Source of the DNA: Paracoccaceae bacterium
GTDB lineage: Bacteria; Pseudomonadota; Alphaproteobacteria; Rhodobacterales; Rhodobacteraceae
Direction of reading: 5' to 3'
DNA length: 35,558 nucleotides
NCBI GenBank assembly: GCA_007120685.1
Contig: SKNG01000341.1
Span: forward strand, 1-35,558
Shown: positions 1 through 8,128 of the stretch, piece by piece
How positions within the stretch are numbered: the stretch's first letter is position 1
Layout of the letters: every line of letters starts with the position of its first letter
Made by a program: the position numbers and the translations under genes
The notes under the pieces: model-generated
Seen by the model: only the letters and a program-made list of their open reading frames with translations
What the model was told of the DNA's origin: nothing
Databases searched by the model: none

Positions 1-1228
1 CGCGCGTGGCCCATAGCAGATTGGTCAGAAAGGCGCGGGGGTTATAGTCGCGCAGGCTGGCGCTGTCGGACAGCCCGCCGGCAAAGACCTTCGCGCGCCC
101 GGCGAATTCGGCCTTGCGCGGGGCGAAGAGATGGCCATGCACCCGCGCGCCGCTGACCGCGCCCAGCCAGTCCTCGAAATCCCGGAACACCTCGGCAAAG
201 CCCTGAAACACCGAATAGGGCTCTGCCGTCCGGCCGTTCTCATGCCCCGGCAGCGGGAACCGGCTGACCATGTACAGCCCCGGCCGCCCGCGCGTTCGCT
301 GCTGCGTGGCGCGGGCGAAATGGCGGTCGATCCGGCTGGGCTGCGGTTCGGCCTGCGGGGCGGGGGCGTCGCGCCGCTCGGACAGGAAATGCGCGTAAAG
401 CCGGTCGGCGCCGGGCCAGACCTTGCGCGCCATGAAACAGTCGGACCGGCGCAGCAGTTGCAGATGGTCGTCATAGAACACATGCGGCTTGCCCTGATGG
501 TCGAACTTGCCCAGCGTCAGCGAGCGGCTTTCGATGCGCCGGCCATGCAGCCGCGCGAGCGTCTGGAAATAGCTTTCATCCGGGATCCAGGTGCGGCGGA
601 AGTAACGGTCGAAGCCCGGCGCATCGGGGTCGTTCAGGATCGCGCTGAGCGTCTGGCGGGTCAGGCACCACCATTGCGAGCCGATATGCGGCGCCAGCCC
701 CTGCGGCAGATTACGGCGCAGGCCCAGGCGGCGTTGCAGGTCGACGCTGCGGTCGAACAGCCATCTGTTGCGCTTGTAGGCGAAGGGGAAATACAGCGTG
801 AAGCGTTCCTCGGACAGCCCGCCCTTGGTCCAGTTCACATCGGCAACGCTGACCGATTCGATGAAATCGGTATCGCCATGGCGCGCCAGATAGCCCGCCA
901 GATGCGAAACCGGGCGCAGCGGCAGGCAGGCGCCGGAAAGCGTGTAGACATGGCGCACCTGCGGGAAGCTGTCCAGCATCAGCCGCGCCGCCCGGGACAT
1001 CGCCTTGACCAGCGACCAGGTGCCCCATTCGCAGGCCACCCGGGGCGCGAAACGCACAGCCGGCAGGTCGGCCAGCGCCGCCTCCAGCCCCTTGCGGGCC
1101 TCGGCCGGGCTGCGGGCATCGACATGGATTACCACCGGGCTGCCGGCTGCGGCCAGATAGCGCGCCACCTGCGCCGTGCGATGCAGCGCATCATGCACCA
1201 ACAAGACGAAGCCCAGTTCCGCGCTCAT
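1..1228 (-). CDS. Core-2/I-branching (GT14-like) glycosyltransferase, 3' end cut by window edge
   Basis: The frame opens with ATG at 1228 and stays open to base 1, giving at least 409 residues without a stop. The start MSAELGFVLLVHDALHRTAQ, the later 'VIHVDARSP', 'GTWSLVKAMSRAARLMLDSF', 'VYTLSGACLPLRP' and 'HIGSQWWCLTR..PDESYFQT' match the Core-2/I-branching beta-1,6-N-acetylglucosaminyltransferase fold. Roseobacters carry a long version with an extra C-terminal domain (DUF5928 from memory), consistent with the 100 or more residues after the catalytic part. The ATG overlaps the stop of the upstream gene (ATGA at 1225-1228), so translation is probably coupled. The likely role is cytoplasmic transfer of a sugar to a surface polysaccharide; donor and acceptor are unknown. 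Family call is firm, specificity is not. Confidence 0.82.
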   Translation of the reverse strand, partial: MSAELGFVLLVHDALHRTAQVARYLAAAGSPVVIHVDARSPAEARKGLEAALADLPAVRFAPRVACEWGTWSLVKAMSRAARLMLDSFPQVRHVYTLSGACLPLRPVSHLAGYLARHGDTDFIESVSVADVNWTKGGLSEERFTLYFPFAYKRNRWLFDRSVDLQRRLGLRRNLPQGLAPHIGSQWWCLTRQTLSAILNDPDAPGFDRYFRRTWIPDESYFQTLARLHGRRIESRSLTLGKFDHQGKPHVFYDDHLQLLRRSDCFMARKVWPGADRLYAHFLSERRDAPAPQAEPQPSRIDRHFARATQQRTRGRPGLYMVSRFPLPGHENGRTAEPYSVFQGFAEVFRDFEDWLGAVSGARVHGHLFAPRKAEFAGRAKVFAGGLSDSASLRDYNPRAFLTNLLWATR

Positions 1229-2268
1229 GCCCAGCTGCCCTTGGACATCAGGCCCATGATTTCCAACTGGCGCCAGTTGATGAAGCGTTCCGACCAGTTG
1301 GTCCACAGATCCGCGCCCTCAGCCAGCCCCTCGGCATAGGCGCGGTATTCGCGGCTGGCGCCGTAATGCTGACCGCGCTGCAATTCCTCCTGCGCCTTGG
1401 TGCCCAGCGTTGCCAGGAATTTCGCGTGCAGCAGGCAGCCCGAGGCCTTTTCGCCGCCCCGCGCCTCGTACACCAGGTTCAGCCCGCGCGGCAGCAGCAT
1501 ATGGGTGGAACTGACAAAGACATGCCCGCGCTGCCATTTCACCAGCGGCACCTTGTTCAACGCCGGCGCGTCCTGCGGGCTCTCGGCAAAGAAGGCCCGG
1601 GCGCGGGGGCCGCCCTGGATCCACAGGTTGCGGTAGCGGGGGTTGCGGGTGATGGTGTAATTGGCGCTGTCGAACCAGGCCGCGATCTCGAACGGGTTCT
1701 GCCCCTCCAGACAGGGCTGACCGGCCACCGCGCCCTTGGGGTACATGTCCAGCAGCAGGGTGCCGAAGGACCGGATGCCGCTGTCATCCAGCCAGTCGGT
1801 CAGCGCCGGCAGCGGGCGGGTATCGCAGAACGGATAGACCAGAAACTCGTCGGTATCGACGACCAGCGCCCAGCGGCCGTGCGCATGGCGCGAGAGCAGG
1901 TGGTTGACCCAGTCCATGCCGAAATTCGCCGCCTTGTAGCTGGCCTGCGTCCCCCAGACCGAGCAGTCGGGCTGATCGGCAAGGTATTCGCGCGAGCCGT
2001 CGTCCGAGCCGTTGTCGACGAACAGGAAATGCCCGATGCCCATGTCGCGGTAGTATTTCAGGAACCAGGGCAGGCGCACCCGTTCGTTGCGCAGGGTGCA
2101 CAGCAGCAACCGGGCGTCTGGCGCCATGCCGGCGGTCCGGTCGGCCACAGGCTGCAGGTTGCGCCCGGCGGCGCGGGCCCGCCGCAACCAGCCCGTCCGC
2201 AGCCGCCGCAACCGCCATGTCGAAACCAGCCCCAAGAACGCCCCATTCCGCAAACAGGCCCGATGCAC
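1225..2268 (-). CDS. GT2-like glycosyltransferase (Glyco_tranf_2_4 type), tandem copy A
   Basis: This 347-residue protein has the hallmarks of the PF13704-type GT-A family. They are 'LLLCTLRNERVRLPWFLKYY', 'GIGHFLFVDNGSDDGS' and an acidic 'VVDTDEFLVYP' that probably binds the metal and nucleotide sugar. Further on are 'WIQGGPRARAF', 'NKVPLVKW' and 'STHMLLP', also conserved in the neighbouring copy. No membrane segment is seen, so a cytoplasmic enzyme is inferred. The start is a GTG at 2268 preceded by AGGGG; the first ~48 residues are arginine-rich and precede the catalytic fold, so an internal start cannot be excluded. It lies 59 bp after the paralogue at 2328-3353 and overlaps the next gene by 4 bp. 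Sugar specificity is unknown. Confidence 0.82.
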   Translation of the reverse strand: MHRACLRNGAFLGLVSTWRLRRLRTGWLRRARAAGRNLQPVADRTAGMAPDARLLLCTLRNERVRLPWFLKYYRDMGIGHFLFVDNGSDDGSREYLADQPDCSVWGTQASYKAANFGMDWVNHLLSRHAHGRWALVVDTDEFLVYPFCDTRPLPALTDWLDDSGIRSFGTLLLDMYPKGAVAGQPCLEGQNPFEIAAWFDSANYTITRNPRYRNLWIQGGPRARAFFAESPQDAPALNKVPLVKWQRGHVFVSSTHMLLPRGLNLVYEARGGEKASGCLLHAKFLATLGTKAQEELQRGQHYGASREYRAYAEGLAEGADLWTNWSERFINWRQLEIMGLMSKGSWA

Positions 2269-2327
2269 CGGGCCCCTGTATCCCGTCTAGACCCTAACGA
2301 ATCGCTTTTGAATCCCCAACATGTCCC

Positions 2328-3353
2328 TCACGCCCATTCCCCGCGTGACATGATCCCCTCTGCCTCCAGCTGCCGCCAGCCCAGATAGCGGGTCGAGGCC
2401 TCGCACCACAGGTCCGGCGCCCCGGTCAGCGCCTCGTGATAGGCGTCGAACACGCCCGGCTCGCCGAAATGCTGGCGCCGCAGCCGTTCCTCGGCGGATT
2501 TCTCCACCACCTGAGGCAGGAACTTGGTGTGCAACAGCACCCCGCTCAGCTTTTCGCCGCCGCGGTCGTCATAGATGGCCCTGTTCATGGCGGGCGGCAG
2601 GATCGAATGAGTGGAGTTCAGATAGACATGCCGGCGGTTCCAGCGCACCAGCGGCACCTTGGTCAGCGTCGGCCCCCGCCGCGGCCGGTCGTGCAGGAAC
2701 ACGCGCGAGCGCGGCCCGCCCTGGATCCACAGCGCCTCCAGCCCTTCCTTGCGGGTGATCGTGTAATTGGCGAGGTCGAACCATTCCAGCACCTCCAGCG
2801 GGTCCTGGCCGGCGCGATAGGTCCGGGCATCCAGCGCGCCCCTTGGGTAAAGCTCCAGCATCAGCGCGCCCAGCGCGCAGTCGCCCCGCGCCGCCAGCCA
2901 GTCTGTCAGGGCAGGCAGCGGGCGGGTGTCGTGATGAGGGTAGAGCAGCAACTCATCGGCATCCACGGTCAGGCACCAGCGCCCGTGGCCATGCCGGATC
3001 AGCAGCCATTGCAGCCAGTCCTGTCCGAAACGCGACGCGCGGTAACTGGCCCGGGTATGCCAGACCGAGGCATCGGGCTGATCCAGCAGCATCTCCCGCC
3101 CGCCATCATCGCTGTCGTTGTCGACGAACAGGAAATGCCCCACCCCCAGCGCCCGGTAATGCGCCAGAAAATGTGGCAGCCGCAGCGCCTCGTTGCGCAG
3201 ACAGCAGAACAGGGCCACATCACCCGGCCGGATCGCCCGCGTCCGGTCTGCCAGACAGCGCATCTCGCGCCGCGTCCACAGCGCGCGCATCAGCCGGTTC
3301 TGGCGCTTGCGCCGCCAGCGCCAGGCCTCTCGCAGCGCGCGCAGCCGCTTCAT
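2328..3353 (-). CDS. GT2-like glycosyltransferase (Glyco_tranf_2_4 type), tandem copy B
   Basis: This 341-residue protein is a paralogue of the 1225-2268 product. Shared blocks include 'LFCCLRNEALRLPHFLAHYR', 'GVGHFLFVDNDSDDG', 'TVDADELLLYP', 'DTRPLPALTDWL', 'WIQGGPRSRVF' and 'TKVPLVRW'. Both end in a similar 'WRQLEAEGIMSRGEWA' tail. The ATG at 3353 has an AAGGAT ribosome-binding site. The start region is arginine-rich with no signal peptide. The gene lies 126 bp downstream of galU, separated from it by two hairpins, so it may have its own promoter. Two near-duplicates side by side suggest duplication followed by a change of donor or acceptor; this is inference. Confidence 0.82.
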   Translation of the reverse strand: MKRLRALREAWRWRRKRQNRLMRALWTRREMRCLADRTRAIRPGDVALFCCLRNEALRLPHFLAHYRALGVGHFLFVDNDSDDGGREMLLDQPDASVWHTRASYRASRFGQDWLQWLLIRHGHGRWCLTVDADELLLYPHHDTRPLPALTDWLAARGDCALGALMLELYPRGALDARTYRAGQDPLEVLEWFDLANYTITRKEGLEALWIQGGPRSRVFLHDRPRRGPTLTKVPLVRWNRRHVYLNSTHSILPPAMNRAIYDDRGGEKLSGVLLHTKFLPQVVEKSAEERLRRQHFGEPGVFDAYHEALTGAPDLWCEASTRYLGWRQLEAEGIMSRGEWA

Positions 3354-3371
3354 GCCATCCTTGCTCCTGCA

Positions 3372-3403
3372 CTTTCCTTGTCATCTTGCCACAAATACTC
3401 GCG
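3372..3403 (-). repeat. Possible Rhodobacteraceae intergenic element (GAGTATTT...GATGA)
   Basis: On the minus strand this stretch reads CGCGAGTATTT followed by GTGGCAAGATGACAAGGAAAG. It lies between the galU hairpins and the ribosome-binding site of the gene starting at 3353. The GAGTATTT core (3393-3400) recurs on the plus strand at 13663-13670, 31 nt before another start codon. From memory, similar 'GAGTATTT..AAGATGA' strings are scattered through Rhodobacteraceae genomes next to terminators; this was not checked. Its function is unknown. Confidence 0.4.
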
Positions 3404-3411
3404 GGGGTGAA

Positions 3412-3454
3412 TTCGCGCTTGGCACAAGCGCGAAGAGGGGGCGGCAGCCCCCTC
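3412..3454 (-). terminator. Two tandem hairpins downstream of galU
   Basis: There are two perfect inverted repeats. GAGGGGGC/GCCCCCTC (3435-3442 and 3447-3454) has an 8-bp stem and a 4-nt loop. TTCGCGCTT/AAGCGCGAA (3412-3420 and 3426-3434) has a 9-bp stem and a 5-nt loop. They begin 25 bp past the galU stop codon and fit transcription termination on the minus strand. No T tract follows, so termination would be imperfect or need a factor. Confidence 0.6.
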
Positions 3455-3479
3455 CCCCAGCCCGTCACAGGCGCATCCG

Positions 3480-4373
3480 CTATTGAGCAGCCTGCCGCAT
3501 CGCCACCATGTCGAACAGGAATTCCTCCAGTTCCTCGCGCAGTTCGTCCCGCGCCAGGCCAAAGGCCAGCGTCGCCTGCAGGAACCCGGCTTTCGACCCG
3601 CAGTCATAGCGCTGCCCCTCGAAACGAAAGCCACGCACGTTGCCCGCCCGCGCGATTTCCTGCGCAATGGCATCGGTCAGCTGGATCTCGCCGCCTGCGC
3701 CGGTCTGCTGACTGTCCAGATGCGTAAGGACCTGCGGCGACAGGATGTAGCGGCCGATCACCGCCAGGTTCGACGGCTCGGTGCCCGGGGCGGGCTTTTC
3801 CACCATGCCGCGCACCGGCAGCACCGGGCAGATCCCGGCCGGCACGTCCAGCACGCCATAGCTCGATACCCTGTCGGCAGGCACTTCCATCGCCGCCACC
3901 ATGTTGCCGCCGCTTTCGGCATACGCCTCGACCATCTGCTGCAGGCAGGGTTTGTCGGCGGCGATCACGTCATCGGGCAGAAGCACCGCAAAAGGCTCAT
4001 TGCCGATCAGATGGCGCGCGCACCATACCGCATGACCCAGACCCAGCGCCTGATGCTGACGCACATAGGCAATCGCGCCGGAATCCATATAGGTCTCGCG
4101 CAGCACCTTCAGCAGCGCCGTCTTGCCCTTGGCCGCCAGCGAGGCCTCCAGTTCCGGCGCGTGGTCGAAATAATCCTCCAGCGCGCCCTTGCCACGCGAG
4201 GTAACGAAGATGAATTCCTCGATCCCGGCGGCGCGGGCTTCGTCGATGGCGTATTGAATCAACGGCCGGTCGACCAGGGTCATGATCTCCTTCGGCACCG
4301 CCTTGGTCGCGGGAAGAAACCGCGTGCCCTGACCGGCCACGGGGAAAACGGCTTTCTTGACTTTGTGCTGCAT
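3480..4373 (-). CDS. galU: UTP-glucose-1-phosphate uridylyltransferase
   Basis: The enzyme makes UDP-glucose from UTP and glucose-1-phosphate, the entry point for glucosyl and galactosyl donors of surface polysaccharides. At 297 residues it is the normal size for bacterial GalU. The N-terminal 'VFPVAGQGTRFLPATKAVPK' holds the nucleotide-binding loop and catalytic Arg/Lys. 'RPLIQYAIDEARAAGIEEF', 'GLGHAVWCA', 'VLLPDDVI' and 'GGEIQLTDAI' are also family-typical. The ATG at 4373 is preceded by GAGGAAGG. It is a cytoplasmic enzyme set among glycosyltransferase genes, which fits supply of precursor to the locus. Two hairpins follow it. Identification is secure. Confidence 0.95.
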   Translation of the reverse strand: MQHKVKKAVFPVAGQGTRFLPATKAVPKEIMTLVDRPLIQYAIDEARAAGIEEFIFVTSRGKGALEDYFDHAPELEASLAAKGKTALLKVLRETYMDSGAIAYVRQHQALGLGHAVWCARHLIGNEPFAVLLPDDVIAADKPCLQQMVEAYAESGGNMVAAMEVPADRVSSYGVLDVPAGICPVLPVRGMVEKPAPGTEPSNLAVIGRYILSPQVLTHLDSQQTGAGGEIQLTDAIAQEIARAGNVRGFRFEGQRYDCGSKAGFLQATLAFGLARDELREELEEFLFDMVAMRQAAQ

Positions 4374-4518
4374 GGGCCTTCCTCACCTATCCTGCCTGTG
4401 GCGGAGTATCCGTCGCTGCCGCAATATCTCGGTAACCATTCGGGCAGCTTCGTGGCACAACCTTGAAGGGAAGCAGGTGATTGTCGGACCGTTTTCAGGC
4501 GGGAAACAATCAAGGCCC

Positions 4519-5313
4519 TCAGCGCAGCACCACCCCCGGCGCGCGGACAACGAAGAACGGGTTTTCATAGCCCGGCTTGCCATAGGTCAGCGGCTTGGCG
4601 TCGTTCAGCCGCAGCACCTCGGCGCCGGCGCCCTGCGCCACGGCATGACCGGCGGCCGTGTCCCATTCCATGGTGCGACCAAGGCGCGGATACAGATCGG
4701 CCTCGCCCGCCGCCACCAGACAGAATTTCAGCGACGACCCGGCCGAGTTGAAATCGGCCACGCTGTAGCGCGCGATGTACTCGTCGGTCGCCTGATCGCG
4801 GTGCGATTTCGACGCCACCACCACCAGCGCCGCGTTATCGGGCACCCGCACTGCCAGCGGCGTCACGGCGCCGGGTTCAGCGCCGAAGGGCGCGGCCTCC
4901 TCCACGCTCTGCCCATTGGCGCGGGTATAGAAAAGCCGTTCGCGCGCCGGGGCATAGACAACACCGCGTTGCGGCACGCCACCTTCCACCAGCGCGATGT
5001 TGACGGTGAAATCGCCGCGCCGCTGGATGAATTCCTTGGTGCCGTCCAGCGGGTCCACGATGATGAAACGATCCGCCTGGCGGGCATGGCTGGCGGCCTG
5101 TTCCTCGGTCACGATCAGGATATCGGGGAAAGCGGCGCGCAGCCCGTCAGCGATCAGCGCGTCGGCGGCCTCGTCGGCTTCGGTCACCGGGCTGTCGTCG
5201 GCCTTGGTGCGGGTGGCGAAATCGGGGCTGTGGTAGACCTGCATGATCCGCGCCCCGGCCTGCAGCGCCAGGGCCCGGAACACCTGTTCGACCTTGTCAT
5301 GAAATGCTGTCAT
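4519..5313 (-). CDS. cysQ: 3'(2'),5'-bisphosphate nucleotidase CysQ
   Basis: This 264-residue inositol-monophosphatase-fold enzyme hydrolyses PAP to AMP and phosphate, recycling the by-product of sulfate assimilation and sulfotransfer. Metal-binding motifs are visible: the 'LIVTEEQ' glutamates near residue 70, 'DPLDGTKEF' at 87-95, and 'MEWDTAAGHA' at 215-224. I chose the ATG at 5313 because GCGAGGG sits just upstream; the frame could extend to 5361, but that would add 16 residues unlike the family. It is divergent from the export permease and upstream of galU. CysQ homologues often lie near polysaccharide genes in this group. No sulfotransferase is seen in the window, so a link to sulfated polymer is only a possibility. 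Confidence 0.93.
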   Translation of the reverse strand: MTAFHDKVEQVFRALALQAGARIMQVYHSPDFATRTKADDSPVTEADEAADALIADGLRAAFPDILIVTEEQAASHARQADRFIIVDPLDGTKEFIQRRGDFTVNIALVEGGVPQRGVVYAPARERLFYTRANGQSVEEAAPFGAEPGAVTPLAVRVPDNAALVVVASKSHRDQATDEYIARYSVADFNSAGSSLKFCLVAAGEADLYPRLGRTMEWDTAAGHAVAQGAGAEVLRLNDAKPLTYGKPGYENPFFVVRAPGVVLR

Positions 5314-5393
5314 TCGAACCCTCGCTATTCTCTTCGCGCAAATGTCATCGGTTCCCCGCATTTCCGCCCCTTTCCGGGCGCATCCATGCAGGT

Positions 5394-5403
5394 TGATCGA
5401 TCA
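5394..5403. promoter_or_regulatory. Palindrome in the cysQ/permease divergent spacer
   Basis: TGATCGATCA is a perfect 10-bp palindrome in the 179-bp spacer between the divergent cysQ and permease genes. It is flanked by CAGGTT (5389-5394) and its inverse AACCTG (5417-5422). It could be an operator for either gene; no regulator is identified. Confidence 0.25.
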
Positions 5404-5492
5404 CGGCGCAACGCCTAACCTGATGCATGCGAAAAGGGAACGGCGCCAGAATCGGCACCAGAACACGGCACCGGGACAGCAAGGAAGGCCAG

Positions 5493-6314
5493 ATGCTCGG
5501 CAACCCCACAAGACGCTCTGCCGCCGCCCGGGCATTCACGCTGTTCGAACTCAGCTTTCACGCCGCAGTCCGGCTGATCCGGAAAAGCCACGGCAATGCC
5601 ATCATCGGCCTGGGCATCAACATCGCCCAGACGCTGATCCTGGTGGTGGTGTTCTATGCGATGTTTCTGCTTCTGGGCTTCACCTCGCGCGGGATCCGCG
5701 GCGATTTCCTGCTTTTCGTGATGACCGGGATCTTCCTGTTCATGTGCCATGTGAAGGCCATGCAGGCGGTGGTCGGCGCCGAGGGGCCGACATCGGCGAT
5801 GATGAAACACGCACCCATGAACACCATGGTGGCGATCGTCGCGGCGGCGCTCAGCCAGCTCTACATCCAGCTTCTGTCGATGTTCGTGGTGCTGTTTCTC
5901 TACCACGCCATCTGGCAACCGCTGGAGGTGCACAACCTGCTGGGCGTGCTGCTGATGCTGCTCTTGTCATGGTTCTCCGGCGTTGCCATCGGCATCGTGT
6001 TTCTGGCCATCAAGCCCTGGGCGCCGGCGGCGGTGACGCTGATGTCGCAGATCTACGCGCGGGTAAACATGGTCGCCTCTGGCAAGATGTTCGTGGCCAG
6101 CATGCTGCCGGGTTTCCTGCGCGTCTATTTCGACTGGAACCCGCTGTTTCACACCATAGACCAGGCGCGGGGCTTTGCGTTCCTGAACTATACCGCAACC
6201 ACCACGTCATGGACCTATCCGCTGATGATCACGGCGGTGGCGCTGGTCATCGGCATGATGGGCGAGTTCTACACCCGCCGGCGTGCCTCGCTCAGCTGGG
6301 GCGCAAAGGCCTGA
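5493..6314 (+). CDS. ABC-2 type permease, KpsM-like polysaccharide exporter subunit
   Basis: The protein of 273 residues has six or so hydrophobic spans, as in ABC-2 permeases that export capsule or O-antigen. They include the stretches around 'LGINIAQTLILVVVFYAMF', 'FLLFVMTGIFLFM', 'LLGVLLMLLLSWFSGVAIG' and 'LMITAVALVIGMMGEFYTR'. 'RLIRKSHGNAIIG' precedes the first span. The ATG at 5493 was preferred over an upstream frame start at 5427 because AAGGAAGG lies 4 nt before it. The ATPase (KpsT-like) and the periplasmic adaptor expected in such transporters are not adjacent and not in the window. It sits next to cysQ and galU, consistent with a polysaccharide role, but the substrate is unknown. 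Confidence 0.8.
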   Translation: MLGNPTRRSAAARAFTLFELSFHAAVRLIRKSHGNAIIGLGINIAQTLILVVVFYAMFLLLGFTSRGIRGDFLLFVMTGIFLFMCHVKAMQAVVGAEGPTSAMMKHAPMNTMVAIVAAALSQLYIQLLSMFVVLFLYHAIWQPLEVHNLLGVLLMLLLSWFSGVAIGIVFLAIKPWAPAAVTLMSQIYARVNMVASGKMFVASMLPGFLRVYFDWNPLFHTIDQARGFAFLNYTATTTSWTYPLMITAVALVIGMMGEFYTRRRASLSWGAKA

Positions 6315-6349
6315 CACGCCCGCAAGGGACGATAGGGAGAAAGCCTGCC

Positions 6350-6973
6350 ATGCGCATTATGTTGTCCATCCTCGCCGCAACCTTTCTGGCCTGGCCCGCC
6401 GCCGCACTGGCCGACAGCTTTCCGGCCCTGCACCGGGTTGTCGGCGTCGCGCATGACGATGTGCTGAACATCCGCACCGAACCCAATGCGCGGGCCCAGA
6501 TCATCGGCAGTTTCGCGCCCGACGAGCGCGGGATCGAGGTGATTGCCCTGGCCGACAACGGGCGCTGGGGGCTGGTCAACACTGGCGAACGGTCCGGCTG
6601 GTCGCACATGCGCTATCTGGCCCGCGACATGGAGGGCAGTTGGCGTGACGGCACCCATCCGCTGGGCTGTTTCGGCACCGAACCCTTCTGGCGGCTGGAT
6701 CTGTTCCTACCCGGCCATCAGGCCGAGTTCTTCGGCCTGCACGACCCCGAGGCCGAGGGCGGGTTCGAACTGGTCACCGACGCCGGCGCGCTGCCCGCCA
6801 CGCGCTTTCCACCGACCCTGGCGGTGCCATTTTCCGGCACGCGCGAGGGCATGGCGGTGATGCGGGGCGAGGCCTGCAACGACGGGATGAGCGACCGGGA
6901 TTACGGCATTTCGGTGCTGCTCTACTGGCGCGGGGACACCGAGGGGCTGTCCGGCTGCTGCGCGTTGAACTAA
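6350..6973 (+). CDS. Secreted SH3-domain protein with conserved C-terminal domain
   Basis: The first 21 residues, MRIMLSILAATFLAWPAAALA, act as a signal peptide with an AxA-type cleavage site, so the 207-residue protein is likely periplasmic. Residues ~28-93 ('VVGVAHDDVLNIRTEPN' to 'GWSHMRYL') are a bacterial SH3 domain, usually a binding module for cell-wall or protein ligands. The C-terminal half starts at 'CFGTEPFWRLDL' and ends with 'CNDGMSDRDYGISVLLY' and a CC pair. It resembles a small conserved domain of unknown function (COG3650-like, from memory). The start has AGGGAGA upstream at some distance; a second ATG lies at 6359. It follows the permease by 35 bp and may be cotranscribed. Exact role unknown. 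Confidence 0.75.
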   Translation: MRIMLSILAATFLAWPAAALADSFPALHRVVGVAHDDVLNIRTEPNARAQIIGSFAPDERGIEVIALADNGRWGLVNTGERSGWSHMRYLARDMEGSWRDGTHPLGCFGTEPFWRLDLFLPGHQAEFFGLHDPEAEGGFELVTDAGALPATRFPPTLAVPFSGTREGMAVMRGEACNDGMSDRDYGISVLLYWRGDTEGLSGCCALN

Positions 6974-7099
6974 GCGCGCGGGACTGGCAGAAAGGGACGC
7001 GGTGCGGGTCTGGCCCGCGCATCAACCGCGTGAAGGAAAACCCTTGCACCCCTTCTGCAACGAAACAGCCCAGCGGCGCCGGCAGCGCCGCACACGGCG

Positions 7100-8029
7100 A
7101 TGACCCGCTCGCCTGCCCTGCTGGGCACGCTTTGCGTTATCGGCGCCTCGGCAGGCTTTACCTTGAACGACATGGCGGTAAAGGCCCTGTCCGAGGACAT
7201 GGCGCTGCATCAGGTCATCCTCTTCCGTTCGATCATCGGCCTGGCGCTGCTTCTGTTGATCGTCATCCCGCTGGCCGGCGGGATGGCGCAATTGCGCACC
7301 CGCCGACCGTTCGTGCACATGCTGCGCGGCCTGATGGTGCTGTCGGCCAATTTCTGCTTCTTCATGGCGCTCGCCGCGATGCCGATCGCCGAAGCCACGG
7401 CAATCTTCTTCGTCAGCCCGCTTGTGATCACCGTGTTCTCGGTGATCTTTCTGGGCGAAACCGTGGGGCCGCGCCGTTGGCTGGCCGTGCTGATCGGCTT
7501 TCTGGGGGTGTTGATCATCATCCGCCCGGGCACCGAGGCCTTTACCCCCATCGCGCTCTTGCCGCTGCTGGCCGCCACCTTCTATGCCGCGCTGCACATG
7601 ATGACCCGTGTCATCCGCGTGACCGAAACCGCCGTCACCATGGGCTGGTACATCCAGCTGATGTTCCTTGTGGTGTCCATCGGGGTGGGGCTTTCCATCG
7701 GCGACGGACGCTTCGATACCGGCGCCGGGCAGACGCTTTCCTTTCTGACCCGCGCCTGGGATTGGCCGGCTGACAGCGCGTGGTTTCTGCTGCTTCTGAC
7801 CGGGATCGGCAGCGCGCTGGGCGGGGTGCTGATTTCGCAGGCCTACAGGCTTTGCGAGGCGGCGCTTGTCGCCCCGCTGGAATATATCGCCATGCCGATG
7901 GCCATTTTCTGGGGCTTCGTCGTCTTCAACGAACTGCCCGATGCCGTTTCATGGCTCGGCATTGTTCTGATCGTCGGTGCCGGGCTTTTCATGATCTGGC
8001 GGGAAACCAATGCACGGGAAGCCGCATGA
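7100..8029 (+). CDS. DMT-superfamily transporter (two EamA domains)
   Basis: The 309-residue protein has about ten hydrophobic segments arranged as two EamA repeats. The first repeat runs from 'GTLCVIGASAGFTLNDMAVK' to 'LIGFLGVLIIIRPG', the second from 'IALLPLLAATFYAALHMMTR' to 'LGIVLIVGAGLFMIW'. 'FLGETVGPRRW' and 'EYIAMPMAIFWGFVVFNE' are the usual repeat signatures. It is an inner-membrane metabolite transporter or exporter of unknown substrate. The ATG at 7100 has no strong ribosome-binding site. A clear intrinsic terminator overlaps its stop codon, so it ends its own transcript. The 126 bp before it hold no gene. Confidence 0.88.
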   Translation: MTRSPALLGTLCVIGASAGFTLNDMAVKALSEDMALHQVILFRSIIGLALLLLIVIPLAGGMAQLRTRRPFVHMLRGLMVLSANFCFFMALAAMPIAEATAIFFVSPLVITVFSVIFLGETVGPRRWLAVLIGFLGVLIIIRPGTEAFTPIALLPLLAATFYAALHMMTRVIRVTETAVTMGWYIQLMFLVVSIGVGLSIGDGRFDTGAGQTLSFLTRAWDWPADSAWFLLLLTGIGSALGGVLISQAYRLCEAALVAPLEYIAMPMAIFWGFVVFNELPDAVSWLGIVLIVGAGLFMIWRETNAREAA

Positions 8030-8051
8030 GCCAATAATGGCTCATTTTCTT
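8026..8051 (+). terminator. Intrinsic terminator overlapping the DMT transporter stop
   Basis: ATGAGCCA (8026-8033) and TGGCTCAT (8038-8045) form a perfect 8-bp stem with an ATAA loop, followed by TTTCTT. The TGA stop codon of the transporter lies inside the left arm. This is the best rho-independent terminator in the window and insulates the hvrA-like gene downstream. Confidence 0.75.
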
Positions 8052-8128
8052 GCCGGATTAAGAAAGGGCAATTGCAATGCACCCGCCGCTGATCTATCCC
8101 TCTTGGCAACAATATTGGAGAGGGCAGA

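Noticed and set aside
131..1339. 402-codon plus-strand frame over the GT14-like gene
   Set aside because: The minus-strand frame has clear Core-2/I-branching motifs and an ATGA coupling; the plus frame has none.
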